Source: Saposhnikovia divaricata (Eukaryota; Streptophyta; Magnoliopsida; Apiales; Apiaceae). From it: a DNA stretch of 64,000 nt. Location: positions 102,856,501-102,920,500 of the forward strand of contig CM071598.1 of NCBI GenBank assembly GCA_036435485.1, written 5' to 3'. A program made the position numbers and the translations under genes. Under the pieces are notes generated by a model. The model worked only from the letters and a program-made list of their open reading frames with translations, was not told where the DNA came from and made no database searches. Of this stretch, positions 11,895 to 25,343 are shown in pieces. Numbering within the stretch: the first letter of the stretch is position 1; each line of letters begins with the position of its first letter.

Positions 11895-12439
11895 TGTAAT
11901 ATCCTGTAAAATTTTAGAATAATAATAATATTGAATAATAGAAAAAAGGATTAAAATTAGATAATAAATAGGATTTAAAATTGAAATAGAATAATGGGCC
12001 TAAAAATGGATCTAGCTTGAATACATATAATTAGTAGGCTTCAAACTAGGATTTTATAACACTATATAAACATCTTATTCTTCTTCCTCGTATTTATTAC
12101 TAAACTTCGTAGGGCTTTTCCACACACGAATCAGCAGTCTTCTAAAATTCGTAATAAATTCATCGTGAGTAGGCATTTATTGATTCTAAACTTGTTAGAA
12201 AGATTTTTTCGTTGTCTACAAATTTCGTGGTTTAAATTTTCAAGAAAACATCGTTTCGTGAGTGAGAAAGGCTAAATACAGATCTGGTAGGAGTTGATGC
12301 ATGTTTTGAATTCTTATTTTTCCATGTTGAGGTAAGTTCTGATTGATCTATCTATTGTTTTCGATGTCATGTATTATGTGTACGTATTTGTTATCAACAC
12401 TTGGTTAAGTGATTATATATTGAAGATCTATGTGTTATG
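11895..12439 (+). mobile_element. LTR, left part (continues at 36348-36627)
   Basis: Starts TGTAATATCCTG, with a TATA box at 12062-12070 (ctatataaa) followed by an apparent leader. The chromovirus insertion breaks it at TTATG; the remainder resumes at 36348 and ends at 36627 (gggctatcaca), giving an original LTR of about 825 bp. The sequence right of its end is another initiator-Met PBS (36630). Confidence 0.65.
12435..12439. repeat. target-site duplication TTATG (left copy)
   Basis: TTATG occurs immediately outside both ends of the chromovirus: 12435-12439 and 36343-36347. The exact 5-bp match shows 12440-36342 is one integration unit. Confidence 0.93.
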
Positions 12440-15400
12440 TGTGACACCCCTCCAAATCCGGGGTCCAGATCCGGGGGTCACCAACCAATCATAACCGAAA
12501 ATATCAGAATGCGCAACCAACCCCGCAATCAAAGATCGCAAACAGGTTATTGTGTGAATACAAGCAGACATATTCCAAAATAAACTAGTCACTTATTACA
12601 AATCACCAAATCAAGTCAACTTAAATCCAGTCTAATTCAATTTTATTATTACATCCCATTTTATTGAAAATTCTATCTAGCGCCGACTGAAATGCACAAG
12701 TACCTGCACGGCCTGAGGTGCGGATACCCGACCACTCTGACTCCCTCTAATACTGTCTGGACTGCTGATCGGAACCATACTTCCCGTCTGGAAAGGTTTA
12801 GTGAAAGCAAGAGTGAGCCAAAGAAAAGCCCAGCAAGTATATATATATAAACAGTTTTAAAATAAAACCAGAACAAATGCTGCATAATATCGACTGAAAA
12901 GTAAAACAGTTTATAAAGCAAACTGAATCAACAACTGAATTATAATTCGATCATAACTGAAATTATTTGACATGACATAAAACTGAATCATTTGTCAACT
13001 CACAATATATAAAAGCCATTCGGGCGATATGGATTGGATATACATAACTGAAACACCATTGCCCCTGATCAAGTTCAAAAGCAATGGGACCCTTTATACT
13101 CCACAGGTACAGCTACACCCGTGTGTATAATCCGGATTTCATGAGGGTACCAAAATAGGCAAGTAATGTTAGCCTATAGGAAGATGGAATGGTTACCATA
13201 TCCTCCTTAAATATTGCTGGATCATGACAGCAACCATGACCTCCCACGCTTTATCATTTTCCAATAAATATTGCTGGACCATGACGTCAACCATGGCCTC
13301 CTACGCTTTACCATTTTCCAATCCAATAGAGCAATTTCCGAATTCAACAGGAAATGCTTAGTTTCACATATAGTGCACATCCCTATTATTTACTACGATA
13401 ATAAGGATATGAAGAGTTTATCTTAAACAATTTCCCCCATCAAGGGTACCAATATCAAACAACTGTGTTCGCATAAAATATTTAAGAATCACAAATAGCT
13501 CTGAACAATAACTATTCGTCATGATATGAATCAATGAAACATAAATAAACAGTGTTTAAGATGATCAAGGGAGAAAATACTTGCCTGAATATACTGCTGG
13601 CAATTTATGCTTTCTTGCTAGGGTTTCTCTCGCTTCTATGTATACTGTTGGTAAGCTTTGCCCTCTGACTATGGTTTCTCTCACTTCTACAGTTAAAATA
13701 TTCTATTTTAAATAGCTGGCTAAGTACAAGATCACATACAGATCTAACCTCGATTTTAGGGTCACCCGTACGTTGTATTGCTACCGACTAAATATTTTAA
13801 ACAAATAGTAACATGTACAGAGTAATCAAACACGTAATTCACATAGCAGATATGGCTCACCATATAAAAGAACACTCAAGGTATTTTTAGAACCTTTATA
13901 AACATTTTTAGAACATTTTTCGGAATTTTAAAGAATTTAAATTACCCTTTTTGGATTAAAAAAGATAATTTAAAACCCTACAGATAATTATTGGATTCTT
14001 GAAATATTTTTATAATTACCTACTCCGATCTTAGAATCAATTTTAGAATTTAAAACTATTTTTACCCTTCCCGGATTATTTTTAAAATTTTAAAACAATT
14101 TTATTTCATTTTAAACAAATAAGGAAATAAATATTAAATGTAAAATAATATTTATAAAATAAATAAATAATTTTATTTTTCAAAATTATTAAATTTTATT
14201 ATTTTTCATCATATTTAAATAATATTTAATTAATTCAATTAATTGATTATTATTAATTAACCAATCAATTTAAATTAATTAAAATATTAGCTAAATAGAT
14301 TTAAAATAATCAAATAAAATAAATTTTGAATTAAAAATAATTTATTAAAATTTTAAAACTATTTTTCGAAATTAAAAATAATTTTTCGAAATTTAAAAAT
14401 AATTTTTCGAATTTTTAAAAGTATTTTTCTTATTTTTAAAAATAAAATTCGAATTTATAAATAATTTTGAAAAATAATTTTCCAAAATCATTTTCAGAAA
14501 AGGGATTTTCAGATTTTAAAGATCAAACGACACTTTTCATCACCATCTTCGTTTGAATGCTCCAAGAACACCACCTCCAACAATGGAGGTTTTCCAGTTT
14601 CCGGCCACCGGAAAAAAAATTCTGGCAACCCCCGACCAAGCTCAAAACGTACTGATTGTTACGTTTTTAAGCACCAAATCGACTCCAAATTAATCACTGA
14701 ATACAACCATACCATTCATTCAAACCCAGAATGAACCAAATCAAAAATCCGGCCAAACCCGATTAAAATCCGGCGAACTCACCGGCCAAAACCCGATATC
14801 ATTCATTTCTAAACCAAATCGAACGTTTAATATATCAAAATGAAGCTTATGACTTGCACAAGCTATTCCAATCATCAATAACAGCAGAAAAACGATCAAG
14901 AACCCAGAAATCGAAGTCAAAAATTCTCACCCACACAAAAACTCGACTTCGAGTTCTAGGCTATGTATATTCAAACAAAAATTATCATGATACTCCTGAG
15001 ATTATATACAATCTATAGAAACTAACCATATCAACAACACATCAACATACGATTCACAATAAATTCATGAAATTTCGAGTTTAAAAACAAAATATCAATT
15101 CACGATTAAAGCTCACACACATATCAACACATACATAATCATGTAGTACAGATCATGAGATTCAATTTGGTTACTCACATGTTTGATTTGGAGCCCGGAA
15201 TCACTATGAACGGAGTGTTTGATTCTGAAGAACACTCAAGAACAATTTCCAGAAATTTTCAGAATTTTAGTTAATAAAACTGAATTTTCTGATTTAATTA
15301 AATAATTAATAATAAAATTAGCTATTTATACTAATATGAAAATTAATACCCCAAAAATATTTTTAGCCCCTAATTAAAATTATTAAACCTTAAAAATAAT

Positions 15401-15811
15401 TTTTATGGGATAAAAATGTAATGTTTTTAATTTTAAACAAATATAATATATATGCCAAAATTTCCCAAAAATTATGAATATTACAAAAATTACCACAAAA
15501 TTCAGTTTTACATATCCTACCATTTTACAAAAATAATTGTATCAAAAACAGGGTCTCAGATTTAGTATAGGGGCTGGTTCCGGAATTTAAAATGCAAAAT
15601 AATTGTATTCTAAAAATATAAAAATTACAGAAAAATATATTAAAATAATCTATATTACATAGAAGTCACATAACACGTATGGGATAATTTTCCTATTTAA
15701 TAAAAATCATATGTGTTTAAATGCATTAAAAATTTAAATACAAACACAATAAAATCAACTAAAATCATATTTTAACAGAATAAAATACATGAAATTTCCC
15801 CAGTCGTTACA
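12440..15811 (-). mobile_element. 3' LTR of Tekay/Del-like chromovirus
   Basis: 3372 bp. In element orientation it begins TGTAACGACTGGGG (right edge) and ends GGAGGGGTGTCACA (left edge). A second copy starts at 21808 with the same sequence; over the first ~300 bp the two differ at a few positions only (roughly 2-3%). It is very AT-rich at 13900-14500 and 15240-15780. No gene inside; a polypurine tract flanks its element-5' end. Confidence 0.95.
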
Positions 15812-15824
15812 TCCTTCCCCCCTT
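15812..15824 (-). other. polypurine tract of chromovirus
   Basis: On the minus strand it reads aaggggggaagga and directly precedes the 3' LTR start TGTAACGAC, the expected position of the plus-strand primer. Confidence 0.9.
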
Positions 15825-15851
15825 ATAAGGATTCTGCCCCCAGAATCCTAC

Positions 15852-16898
15852 TTAAGAAAATAACTGAGGGTACTGAGCTCGCATTTCACTCTCTACTTCC
15901 CATGTTGATTCTTCAACCAAGGGATTCCTCCACAATACCTTAACTAAAGGTATTGTCTTATTTCTTAATACCTTATCCTTATGATCTAATATCTTAATTG
16001 GCTGCTCAACAAAAAAAAAATCGGGTTGAATATCTATAGGTTCATATTCTATTGCGTGCATTGGATCCGGATTGTACTTCTTCAGCATCGATATATGGAA
16101 TACGTTATGGATGTTCTGCATGTGAGGCGGTAATGCTAGTTCATAAGCCAGCTTCCCTACCTTCTTCAATATCTCAAACGATCCTACATATCTTGGACTG
16201 AGTTTACCTCTTTTCCCAAATCTTGTCACTGCTTTCCATGGTGATACTTTCAGCAATACCAATTCCCCAACTTCAAAACTCTGGTCCTTTCTGGTTTGAT
16301 CTGCATATTTCTTCTGTCGATCTTGAGCGGCAATCAATCTTTTCTGTATCAATCCGATCTTTTCCTTCGTCTGTTGGAGTAGCTCTGGACCTAAGATTGC
16401 GCGTTCTTCTACTTCTTCCCAATACACCGGAGATCTACATCTTCTGCCGTAAAGAGCTTCATATGGTGGCATTCCAATGCTGGCATGGTAACTATTATTG
16501 TACGAGAATTCTACCAATGGTAAGTGCTCATCTCAGCTACCTTTAAAATCTAGGGCACATACCCTTAGCATATCTTCAATGGTTTGGATTGTTCTCTCGC
16601 TTTGCCCATCCGTTTGAGGATGATATGCCGTACTCATGTCTAGTTTGGTTCCTAAACCTTCTTGAAATTGCCTCTAGAATCTTGAATTGAAACGAGGATC
16701 TCGATCAGATACTATAGATACGGGAACCCCGTGTCGTACTACGATCTCTTTCAAATACAGTTGAACCAGTTTCTCTAGCGAAAATTTTTCGTTGATTGGG
16801 AGGAAATGTGCTGATTTGGTCAACCTATCAATGATCACCCAGATTGCATCGTGGTTTGATTTAGTCTTCGGAAGTCCTACTACAAAATCCAATGCGAG
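15852..16898 (-). pseudogene. integrase core and C-terminal chromodomain-like end of chromovirus pol
   Basis: This is the 3' third of pol. The 16674-16892 segment encodes the integrase core start (DFVVGLPKTKSNHDAIWV, then IVSDRDPRF with the second catalytic Asp). 16518-16673 and 15852-16517 encode the rest, including a GMPPYEALYGRRCRSP motif, a GPY/F-like segment and a C-terminus ending VLWRNPLVEESTWEVES that resembles the Tekay/CRM chromodomain end. Two in-frame stops (near 16674 and 16518) fall at positions where the family normally has Trp, consistent with G-to-A changes. A frameshift near 16900 separates it from the upstream pol frame. In life it would insert element cDNA into chromatin. 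Confidence 0.9.
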
Positions 16899-19102
16899 AT
16901 GTTCCCACTTCCTTCTGGAATTTCCAAAGGTTGTAGCAATCCACTTGGCCTTTGATGTTCAGCTTTAACTCTCTGACAGGTGTAGCATTTGCTAACGTAT
17001 TCTGCAATTTCTTTCTTCATATCGGGCCACCAAAAGTGTTGCTTTAAGTCTCTATACATCTTGGTACTGCCAGGGTGAATAGAATACCTGGAGTTATGCG
17101 CGTCATGTAATATTTCCTCCTTCAGTTCTGCGACATTAGGTACCCATATACGTGAAGAAAACCTGAGAATTCCTTTATCATCCTTTTGACTCCTGATTTC
17201 CTCTCCGGTTAAACTTGCTTTGTCTTGGTCCATTACCTGTTCTTGACACCTACGGATCTTTTCCAATAACATTGGCTGAAAGGTCATGGCATACAATACT
17301 TCACTGGTCTCTTCTGATGTATGGACCTCTATTTCCAATTTCTCGAATCCCTTCAGCAACTCCTCGGATGAGGTTAAGAGATTTAACCTGTCCTTCCTGC
17401 TTATTGCATCTGCCACTACGTTGGCCTTGCCTGGATGATAGCTGATAGTACAGTCGTAATCCTTGATCAACTCCAACCATCGTCTTTGCCTCATGTTGAG
17501 CTCCTTTTGAGTGAAGATATACTTCAAACTTTTGTGATCCGTGAATATTTCATACTTTTCTCCATATAGGTAGTGCCTCCAAAGCTTTAGTGCAAAAACA
17601 ATTGCTGCCAATTCCAAATCATGCGTTGGATACTTCCGTTCATGATTCTTGAGTTGCCTAGACGCATAAGCAATTACCTTGCCATCCTGCATCAGCACAC
17701 ACCCTAACCCCTTCTGAGATGCATCGCTATAGATTACAAAATCTCCAGTTTCGTTGGGTAGAACTAATACTGGTGCAGTCATCAATCGCTTCTTTAATTC
17801 TTGGAAACTCTGCTCACACTTCTCGTTCCATTCAAATTTCTCATTCTTCCTAGTGAGTTTTGTCAAAGATGCTGCTATTTTAGAAAAATCCTTAACAAAC
17901 CTTCTATAATATCCAGCTAATCCCAGAAAACTTCGAACTTCAGTTGGTGTTCGTGGTCGCTCCCAACTCTTAATGGCTTCGATCTTGGCTGGATCCACTT
18001 TAATTCCTTCGTTAGTGACAACATGCCCCAGAAATTGTACCTCCCTTAACCAAAATTCACATTTCGAAAATTTGGCGTATAGCTTCTCCTTCCGCAAAAC
18101 TTCTAAAGCTGTTCTCAAGTGTTCTGCATGATCTTCCTCTGTTTTAGAGTATATCAAGATGTCATCTATGAAAACGATCACGAATTTATCCAGATATTTC
18201 TTGAAAACTCGATTCATCAAGTCCATAAAAGCGGCTGGTGCATTAGTTAACCCGAATGGCATAACTAAAAATTCGTAATGCCCATATCTCGTACGAAATG
18301 CTGTCTTAGGAATATCATCTGACTTGATCTTCAACTGGTGATATCCCGATCGTAAATCGATTTTGGAAAACCAAGCTGCGCCTTTTAATTGATCAAACAA
18401 GTCGTCGATCCTCGGCAATGGGTACTTATTTTTAATCGTCAATTTGTTTAACTCCCGGTAGTCAATACAAAGTCTCATGCTTCCATCCTTCTTTTTCACA
18501 AACAATACTGGTGCGCCCCATGGTGATATACTTGGTCTGATCACCCCTTTTTCTAGTAGCTCCTGCAGCTGCTTGGCCAATTCTTTCATTTCCACTGGCG
18601 CCATTCTGTACGGAGCTTTCGATATAGGTTCAGTACCTGGTGCCAAATCAATAGCAAACTCAATTTCTCTATCTGGAGGTAAGCCTGGCAATTCATCAGG
18701 GAATACATCCCGAAATTCATTCACTACTGGAATCTGTTCTATCGGTGGCACTTCCTTATTGGTATCCATTACATAAGCTAAGCATGCTTTACATCCTTGT
18801 CGCAACAATCGTTTGGCTCGCATCATAGTCAAAAGTTTCTTCGCTTGCTTTTGCCCATGGAACACCACTTCTTTATCCCCATCCAACTTTAGTTTCAACT
18901 CCTTCTTTTTACAATCAATCTGGGCATTATACTTTGTCAACCAATCCATTCCCAGTATAACCTCGAACTCTCCCAACTTGAAAGGAATCAAGTTGGCATG
19001 AAAATGTTGACCGAATATTTCAATATCACATGCTGGGTAAATTTGTCTAACGGGTATACGCTCCTGATTAGCTATCTCTACTACTAATGCTTCGTTTAAT
19101 AA
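16880..19102 (-). pseudogene. chromovirus reverse transcriptase, RNase H, integrase zinc domain
   Basis: The longest open part is 703 codons (16880-18991), in frame with the preceding codons to a stop at 19103. It shows RT block SKIDLRSGYHQLKI, the catalytic FIDDILIYSK, RNase H motifs (VIYSDASQKGLG; TDHKSLKYIF), and an integrase HHCC domain (HPGSTKMYRDL ... CYTCQRVKAEH). The order protease-RT-RH-INT is Ty3/gypsy. A frameshift at about 16900 truncates it within the integrase. It would copy the RNA genome using a tRNA-iMet primer. Tekay/Del assignment rests on chromodomain-like C-terminus, PBS and long LTRs. Confidence 0.93.
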
Positions 19103-19528
19103 CTAACATTCACATTCTAGCTTACCTGTAAACTCTTCCGAAATAAAATATTTAGAAGCTCCTGAATCAATAAGTACTTTGGCATTAGTAGAGTTTACGG
19201 AAAGTGTACCTGTAATAACATCAGAATTCTGCTCTGCATCTGACATGTTCATATTGAAAACTCGGGCCCTTGGCTGTCCCGCATGATTTGTCCCTGTAGC
19301 TTTATTCTGGTTTCCCGAAGGTAAATTAACTTTGCAATCTTTAGCAAGATGACCTTTGTTTCCACATTTGTGACAATCAATCCCACTAGCTGCTGGCATA
19401 TCGCATCCGTGGGCATAATGTCCTTTCTTGCCACACCGAAAGCATACTATATTAGCCAGATTACATGCACCTCCATGGTTCCTTCCACATATTCCACAAG
19501 CTGGCAGTGGTGGTCGCATCCCATGTTG
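19103..19528 (-). pseudogene. chromovirus nucleocapsid zinc knuckles and protease
   Basis: Two CCHC knuckles (CFRCGKKGHYAHGC and CHKCGNKGHLAKDC) bind the element RNA. They are followed by an aspartic protease active site, VLIDSGASKYFIS. Stops at 19529 (upstream) and 19103 (downstream, TAG) interrupt the otherwise continuous frame. An additional Cys/His-rich motif, CGICGRNHGGAC, precedes the knuckles. Confidence 0.9.
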
Positions 19529-20454
19529 CTAATTATTGTTTGGAATTCGACCTCCTTGTTGTGGATTATTGCTCAAAAACCGACTTCCTGGCTGTTGATT
19601 GCTATTCCGAAATCGATTCCCTTGATTCCCAAAATTCTGGTTTCCATTCCCTGGTCCTCCGTTGCCTTTAGGCTGAAATGCTGGTCCATAGCTAAAATTG
19701 TTCTGCACTCTACCTTGGAACGAATTTCCTGATTGGCTATGAAATTTTCTTTTCTTACCTTCCCTTTCTTTCTGAAAGCTATCACTCTCTCCTTCTATGA
19801 TCAGTGCCTTCTGGACCACAGCGGAATGGTGGTCAACTCAAAAGCGGCTACCCGGCTTCGGAGCCACGACTTCAAACCCTGCTGGAATCTCCTTGCTCGC
19901 TTCTCTTCAGTATCAACCAAGTCTGGAACAAACCTGGCTAATTCTGTAAACTTTGCTTCATAGTCAGTGGCACTGCCTTCTTGTTTTAATTCCAAAAATT
20001 TAATCTCCATCTGATTCTGCATATAGCGGGGAAAATACTTTTCCAAAAACAACTCCTTGAATCTTTCCCACGTAGTTACCCCTTCTCCTTCCAAAGCCTT
20101 CCTGGCTTCCCACCAGTAGTTCGCTTCTCCTTTCAAAAAGTAACTCACGAACTCGGTCTTTTTATTCTCTTCTACATTCACCAATGTAAGAGCTTTCTCC
20201 ATCTATTTTAACCAAGCTCGGGCCTCAACTGGATTCGCTGAGCCTTGGAATTCTGGGGGTTTAACAGATTGAAAAGTTTTAAAGGTCGTCACCTGGGGTA
20301 TTGGCGGCTGCTTCTGCTGACGAGTGAGGTTTTCGGTCTGCTGTCGGAACAGCTCTAGCATTTGCTGCATCATATTAATATTGCCCTGCTCCCCGGTGTT
20401 CTGATTATTATTCGCATTTCCCGCGTGATTTCCATGTGGTTGCTGATTATCCAT
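19529..20454 (-). pseudogene. chromovirus gag (capsid)
   Basis: The likely start is the ATG at 20454 (MDNQQPHGNHAG); the open frame extends upstream to 20595 but that part is not gag-like. A Gln-rich N-terminus is followed by the retrotransposon gag domain (ANYWWEARKALEGEGVTTW; LFLEKYFPRYMQNQM) and an Asn/Gly/Gln-rich linker. A TAG at 20203 and a frameshift near 19830 break it. Gag would form the virus-like particle. Confidence 0.88.
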
Positions 20455-20768
20455 AATCTGGTAGAGGAAAATACACAAGTTCCTTAGTAATTGGCTACAC
20501 ATGTTTTTGATAGACATTATACACGTAACGCTACAAAAGTACTGCTGATATATAGATAACCACTTACAGTCATACATGACTATTGATCGGTTCACCTTTC
20601 ATCATATCGCTCATAACCTACCTTAACAACTTTAATGTCGGCTATATACAACAAAATTCCCGACTTATTCTACCAAACTGCTGCTAATACACACATACAC
20701 TATTTTACAAACCAAAACCAAACAAACACAGGTAGCATTCTTCCTTCTATGACTCTGTCCCACAGTCT

Positions 20769-21713
20769 CTAATCCCAACTACGATCTACCATCTGCTGAA
20801 GATCCGCTAACATCCTCTGGAGGATACGGTAGGCCCGACGATAATCGATGGTACCAGAATCACCCAACCTCAATGCCTCCACCTCATAAGTACCGGCTGC
20901 AATCAACACCCGGAGGTTATGACGAATCTCGGAGTCTGAAACAGGACGACCTGTCATCCTACGCAGCTCCACATTCTGCCCTCTTAAAAAGTCATATGCC
21001 TCCCAAAGCTCACGGTACTCACCAAAAGGAAAAGTGCGCGATGCACCTATATGGCCCCTCGATTCAGCCTCTGCCCCGTCGGTAACCTCCTCTATCAAAG
21101 CACGCACTCTCTCCTCTCCTGGTGGCATCTGATGCCAAGGTATAACTGGTGAGAGTGGTACATAGGGACCCTGCACAGTGGGGTCTGACTGATCCGTGAA
21201 CTTTGCTGGCATAAGAAATCCTCCTATAACTGCCTCTGCATCGGGTAGATGAAGCTCAGGTAAAGTGGGTGGCATCACCACTCCCAGCTGCTGATCCGGA
21301 ACAAACATCCGTATGGGGACTGGTGCTGGAGGGTCAATCACCATGATCTCCTCCTCATGTGCCATACCCAACTGCGCCACATAACTCGGCTCCCCAAGTG
21401 CTGGTAAGCCCATTCACTCACCTGGATCAACAGGATGAACTGGTGGTACGGAACACATCGGCTCCCGCGGAAACTCCCAACCCAGCCAATAGTTTACCCC
21501 CATCACTGGGTAGTCAGGATCCAAAATAGCTGGAATATGTGGTAAATCAATAGGTGGGAACAACGGTGGTGTAACTGACTCTAGGGCCGGCATAGGCTGA
21601 GGTGCAACCACCGGTGCAGTCACCACAACAGAAAACTGCACAACTCGGTAACATAATATCACAATCACCTCACAACTTAGGCTTAGACTAAAATCAAACG
21701 CAACGTAACACAA
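20769..21713 (-). pseudogene. additional ORF between PBS and gag of the chromovirus (ORF0)
   Basis: Two adjacent segments (21414-21713 and 20769-21413) share one frame, separated by a single TGA at 21414. Together they cover about 315 codons. The product is Pro-rich at the N-terminus (APVVAPQPMPALES), acidic in the middle, and ends in a helical Arg/Leu-rich part (YRRAYRILQRMLADLQQMVD). It has no zinc knuckle, protease, RT or membrane segment. It lies on the same strand as gag, about 315 bp upstream of it, just inside the 5' LTR. Extra ORFs upstream of gag are established for Ogre/Tat elements. I do not recognise this protein and assign no function. The true start is uncertain; a splice acceptor-like gtgcag lies near 21640. 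Confidence 0.7.
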
Positions 21714-21792
21714 AAACGTCGTCCTATCTCATGTGATCTGCCTAATCTTTCCTATGGTATATATCTGCTTATTTCAATGACTATAACCTATC

Positions 21793-21805
21793 AGCTCTGA
21801 TACCA
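21793..21805 (-). other. primer-binding site (initiator-Met tRNA) of chromovirus
   Basis: On the minus strand it reads tggtatcagagct, two bases inside the 5' LTR. It fixes the minus orientation of the element. Confidence 0.92.
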
Positions 21806-23112
21806 ACTGTGACACCCCTCCAAATCTGGGGTCCAGATCCGGGGGTCACCAACCAATCATAACCGAAAATATCAGAATGCGCAACCGACCCCGCAATCAA
21901 AGATCGCAAACAGGTTATTGTGTGAATACAAGCAGACATATTCCAAAATAAACTAGTCACTTATTACAAATCACCAAATCAATTCAACTTAAATCCAGTC
22001 TAATTCAATTTTATTATTACATCCCATTTTATTTAAAATACTATCTAGCGCCGACTGAAACGCACAAGTACCTGCACGGCCTGAGGTGCGGATACCTGAC
22101 CACTCTGACTCCCTCTAATACTGTCTGGACTGCTGATCGGAACCATACTTCCCGTCTGGAAAGGTTTAGTGAAAGCAAGAGTGAGCCAAAGAAAAGCCCA
22201 GCAAGTATATATATAAACAGTTTTAAAATAAAACCAGAACAAATGCTGCATAATATCGACTGAAAAGTAAAACAGTTTATAAAGCAAACTGAATCAATAA
22301 CTGAATTATAATTCGATCATAACTGAAATTATTTGACATGACATAAAACTGAATCATTTGTCAACTCACAATATATAAAAGCCATTCGGGCGATATGGAT
22401 TGGATATACATAACTGAAACACCATTGCCCCCTGATCAGGTTCAAAAGCAATGGGACCCTTTATACTCCACAGGTACAGCTACACCCGTGTGTATAATCC
22501 GGATTTCATGAGGGTACCAAAATAGGCAAGTAATGTTAGCCTATAGGAAGATGGAATGGTTACCATATCCTCCTTAAATATTGCTGGATCATGACAGCAA
22601 CCATGACCTCCTATGCTTTATCATTTTCCAATAAATATTGCTGGACCATGACGTCAACCATGGCCTCCTACGCTTTACCATTTTCCAATCCAATAGAGCA
22701 ATTTACGAATTCAACAGGAAATGCTTAGTTTTACATACAGTTCACATCCCTATTATTTACTACGATAATAAGGATATGAAGAGTTTATCTTAAACAATTT
22801 CCCCCATCAAGGGTACCAATATCAAACAACTGTGTTCGCATAAAATATTTAAGAATCACAAATAGCTCTGAGCAATAGTTATTCGTCATGATATGAATCA
22901 ATGAAACATAAATAAACAGTGTTTAAGATGATCAAGGGAGAAAATACTTGCCTGAATATACTGCTGGCAATTTATGCTTTCTTGCTAGGGTTTCTCTCGC
23001 TTCTATGTATACTGTTGGTAAGCTTTGCCCTCTAACTAGGGTTTCTCTCACTTCTACAGTTAAAATATTCTATTTTAAATAACTGGCTAAGTACAAGATC
23101 ACATACATATCT

Positions 23113-24219
23113 TGTTGGTGTATACTGAAAATATTTATTTGAAGTATATACATTTATTTCTAGCCTATTTTATTGAGAATAATTTAAATGTTTACATGTT
23201 GTCTAAATATTATATATTGTGAATAATCTAGTATCAAATGGGATACAGAATATTAGATTATTAAATACGGTTTATATAATATAATAAGGTTCACAGCACA
23301 GGTGGAGTTAGACAATCCACTGGAATGGCTGTAGTATTATTTAGATTAGTTTATATTGATTAATAAATAATACTAGTATACTTTGTGTATATTGAACAGG
23401 ATCAAATTTAGAATTGTTCCCTTATACTGATTAAGAAGGTGAACTAAGATTCTATGTTATTATTAATGCTTAGGTTCTTAATCCGGAAATAATAATTGAC
23501 ACGTATATATTATTTACATGCTTTGATTTATATATGAAATAATTATTTTGATTTATTTCATTATATTTTGGGTGATGGAATAATATATATGGTGAATATT
23601 ATTTATTGAAGGAATCCATGTACTGATAATATTCGGGTTAATGATGTCCCCTTGAAAGCTCAAAAAGATTTAATTATGTGAAACCCTGCAGGTGGATTTA
23701 TTCCGGCATAATTAAATTAAGGTTGAGTGGATGATCAAGGATAAAAGATATTAATTAAATGAATTATCAGTAATTTATTTATTTAATTAATGGACATGCG
23801 ATATTTTAAACATGGGGAATTTAATAAGCAAATAATATTGGAACCGAATTAATTAATTAAATTACGGTATTAGGAAAGGTAGTGCAAATATTAATTCTTT
23901 AGTGGATTGAATTAGTATTTAATTACATTGGGCTAGGCCCAAGATGTAATTAGAAGGCTCTACCTAATTGTCCATGATCCCTATTGTAGCCTATATATAT
24001 TCTTATTCTCTTCTTGCGAGGGGGGTCGGAAAAATTTTGTAGCCACCCAGGAGCAAGAAGAGAGGTTAACTTGAGAAGACGAAGGCCACACTTCGCTCAA
24101 GGGATTTGGGAATACAATACAAGAGCGTGGAAACAACCATTAACAAGGTGACTTTTCTATTCGTACTCGTTAATTTATTGTATCAAAAATCGCAGTGCCA
24201 AGATCTGATTGTCCCAACA
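23113..24219. mobile_element. solo LTR, 1107 bp, in the chromovirus LTR
   Basis: It begins TGTTGG and ends CCAACA, a perfect 6-bp terminal inverted repeat of LTR type, and contains no internal region. Flanks are TATCT (left) and GATCT (right); the uninterrupted partner LTR has GATCT at the same point (about 13742), so the left copy of the 5-bp duplication has one substitution. A TATA-like ctatatatat lies at 23991-24000 followed by a CT-rich leader, suggesting plus orientation. TGTTGG...CCAACA ends suggest Ty1/copia. Confidence 0.85.
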
Positions 24220-25343
24220 GATCTAACCTCGATTTTAGGGTCTACCCGTACGTTGTATTGCTACCGACTAAATATTTTAAACAAATAGTAACATGTACAG
24301 AGTAATCAAACACGTAATTCACATAGCAGATATGGCTCACCATATAAAAGAACACTCAAGGTATTTTTGGAACCTTTATAAACATTTTTAGAACATTTTT
24401 CGGAATTTTAAAGAATTTAAATTACCCTTTTTGGATTAAAAAGGATAATTTAAAACCCTACAGATAATTATTGGATTCTTGAAATATTTTTCTAATTACC
24501 TACTCCGGTCTTAGAATCAATTTTAGAATTTTAAAACTATTTTTACCCTTCCCGGATTATTTTTAGAATTTTAAAACAATTTTATTTCATTTTAAACAAA
24601 TAAGGAAATAAATATTAAAGGTAAAATAATATTTATAAAATAAATAAATAATTTTATTTTTCAAACTAATTAAATTTGATTATTTTTCATCATATTTAAA
24701 TAATATTTAATTAATTAAATTAATTGATTATTATTATTAATTAACCAATCAATTTAAATTAATTAAAATATTAGCTTAATAGATTTAAAATAATCAAATA
24801 AAATAAATTTTGAATTAAAAATAATTTATTAAAATTTTAAAACTATTTTTCGAAATTAAAAATAATTTTTCGAATTTTAAAAATAATTTTTCGAATTTTT
24901 AAAAGTATTTTTCGAATTTTTAAAAATAAAATTCGAATTTATAAATAATTTTGAAAAATAATTTTCCAAAATAATTTTCAGAAATGGGATTTTCAGATTT
25001 TAAAGATCAAACGACACTGTTCATCACCATCTTCGTTTGAATGCTCCAAGAACACCACCTCCAACAATGGAGGTTTTCCAGTTTCCAGCCACCGGAAAAA
25101 AAAATTCCGGCAACCCCCGACCAAGCTCAAAACGTACTGATTGTTATGTTTTTAAGCACAAAATCGACTCCAAATTAATCACTGAATACAACCATACCAT
25201 TCATTCAAACCCAGAATGAACCAAATAAAAAATCCGGCCAAACCCGATTAAAATCCGGCGAACTCACCGGCCAAAACCCGATATCATTCATTTCTAAACC
25301 AAATCGAACGTTTAATATATCAAAATGAAGCTTATGACTTGCA

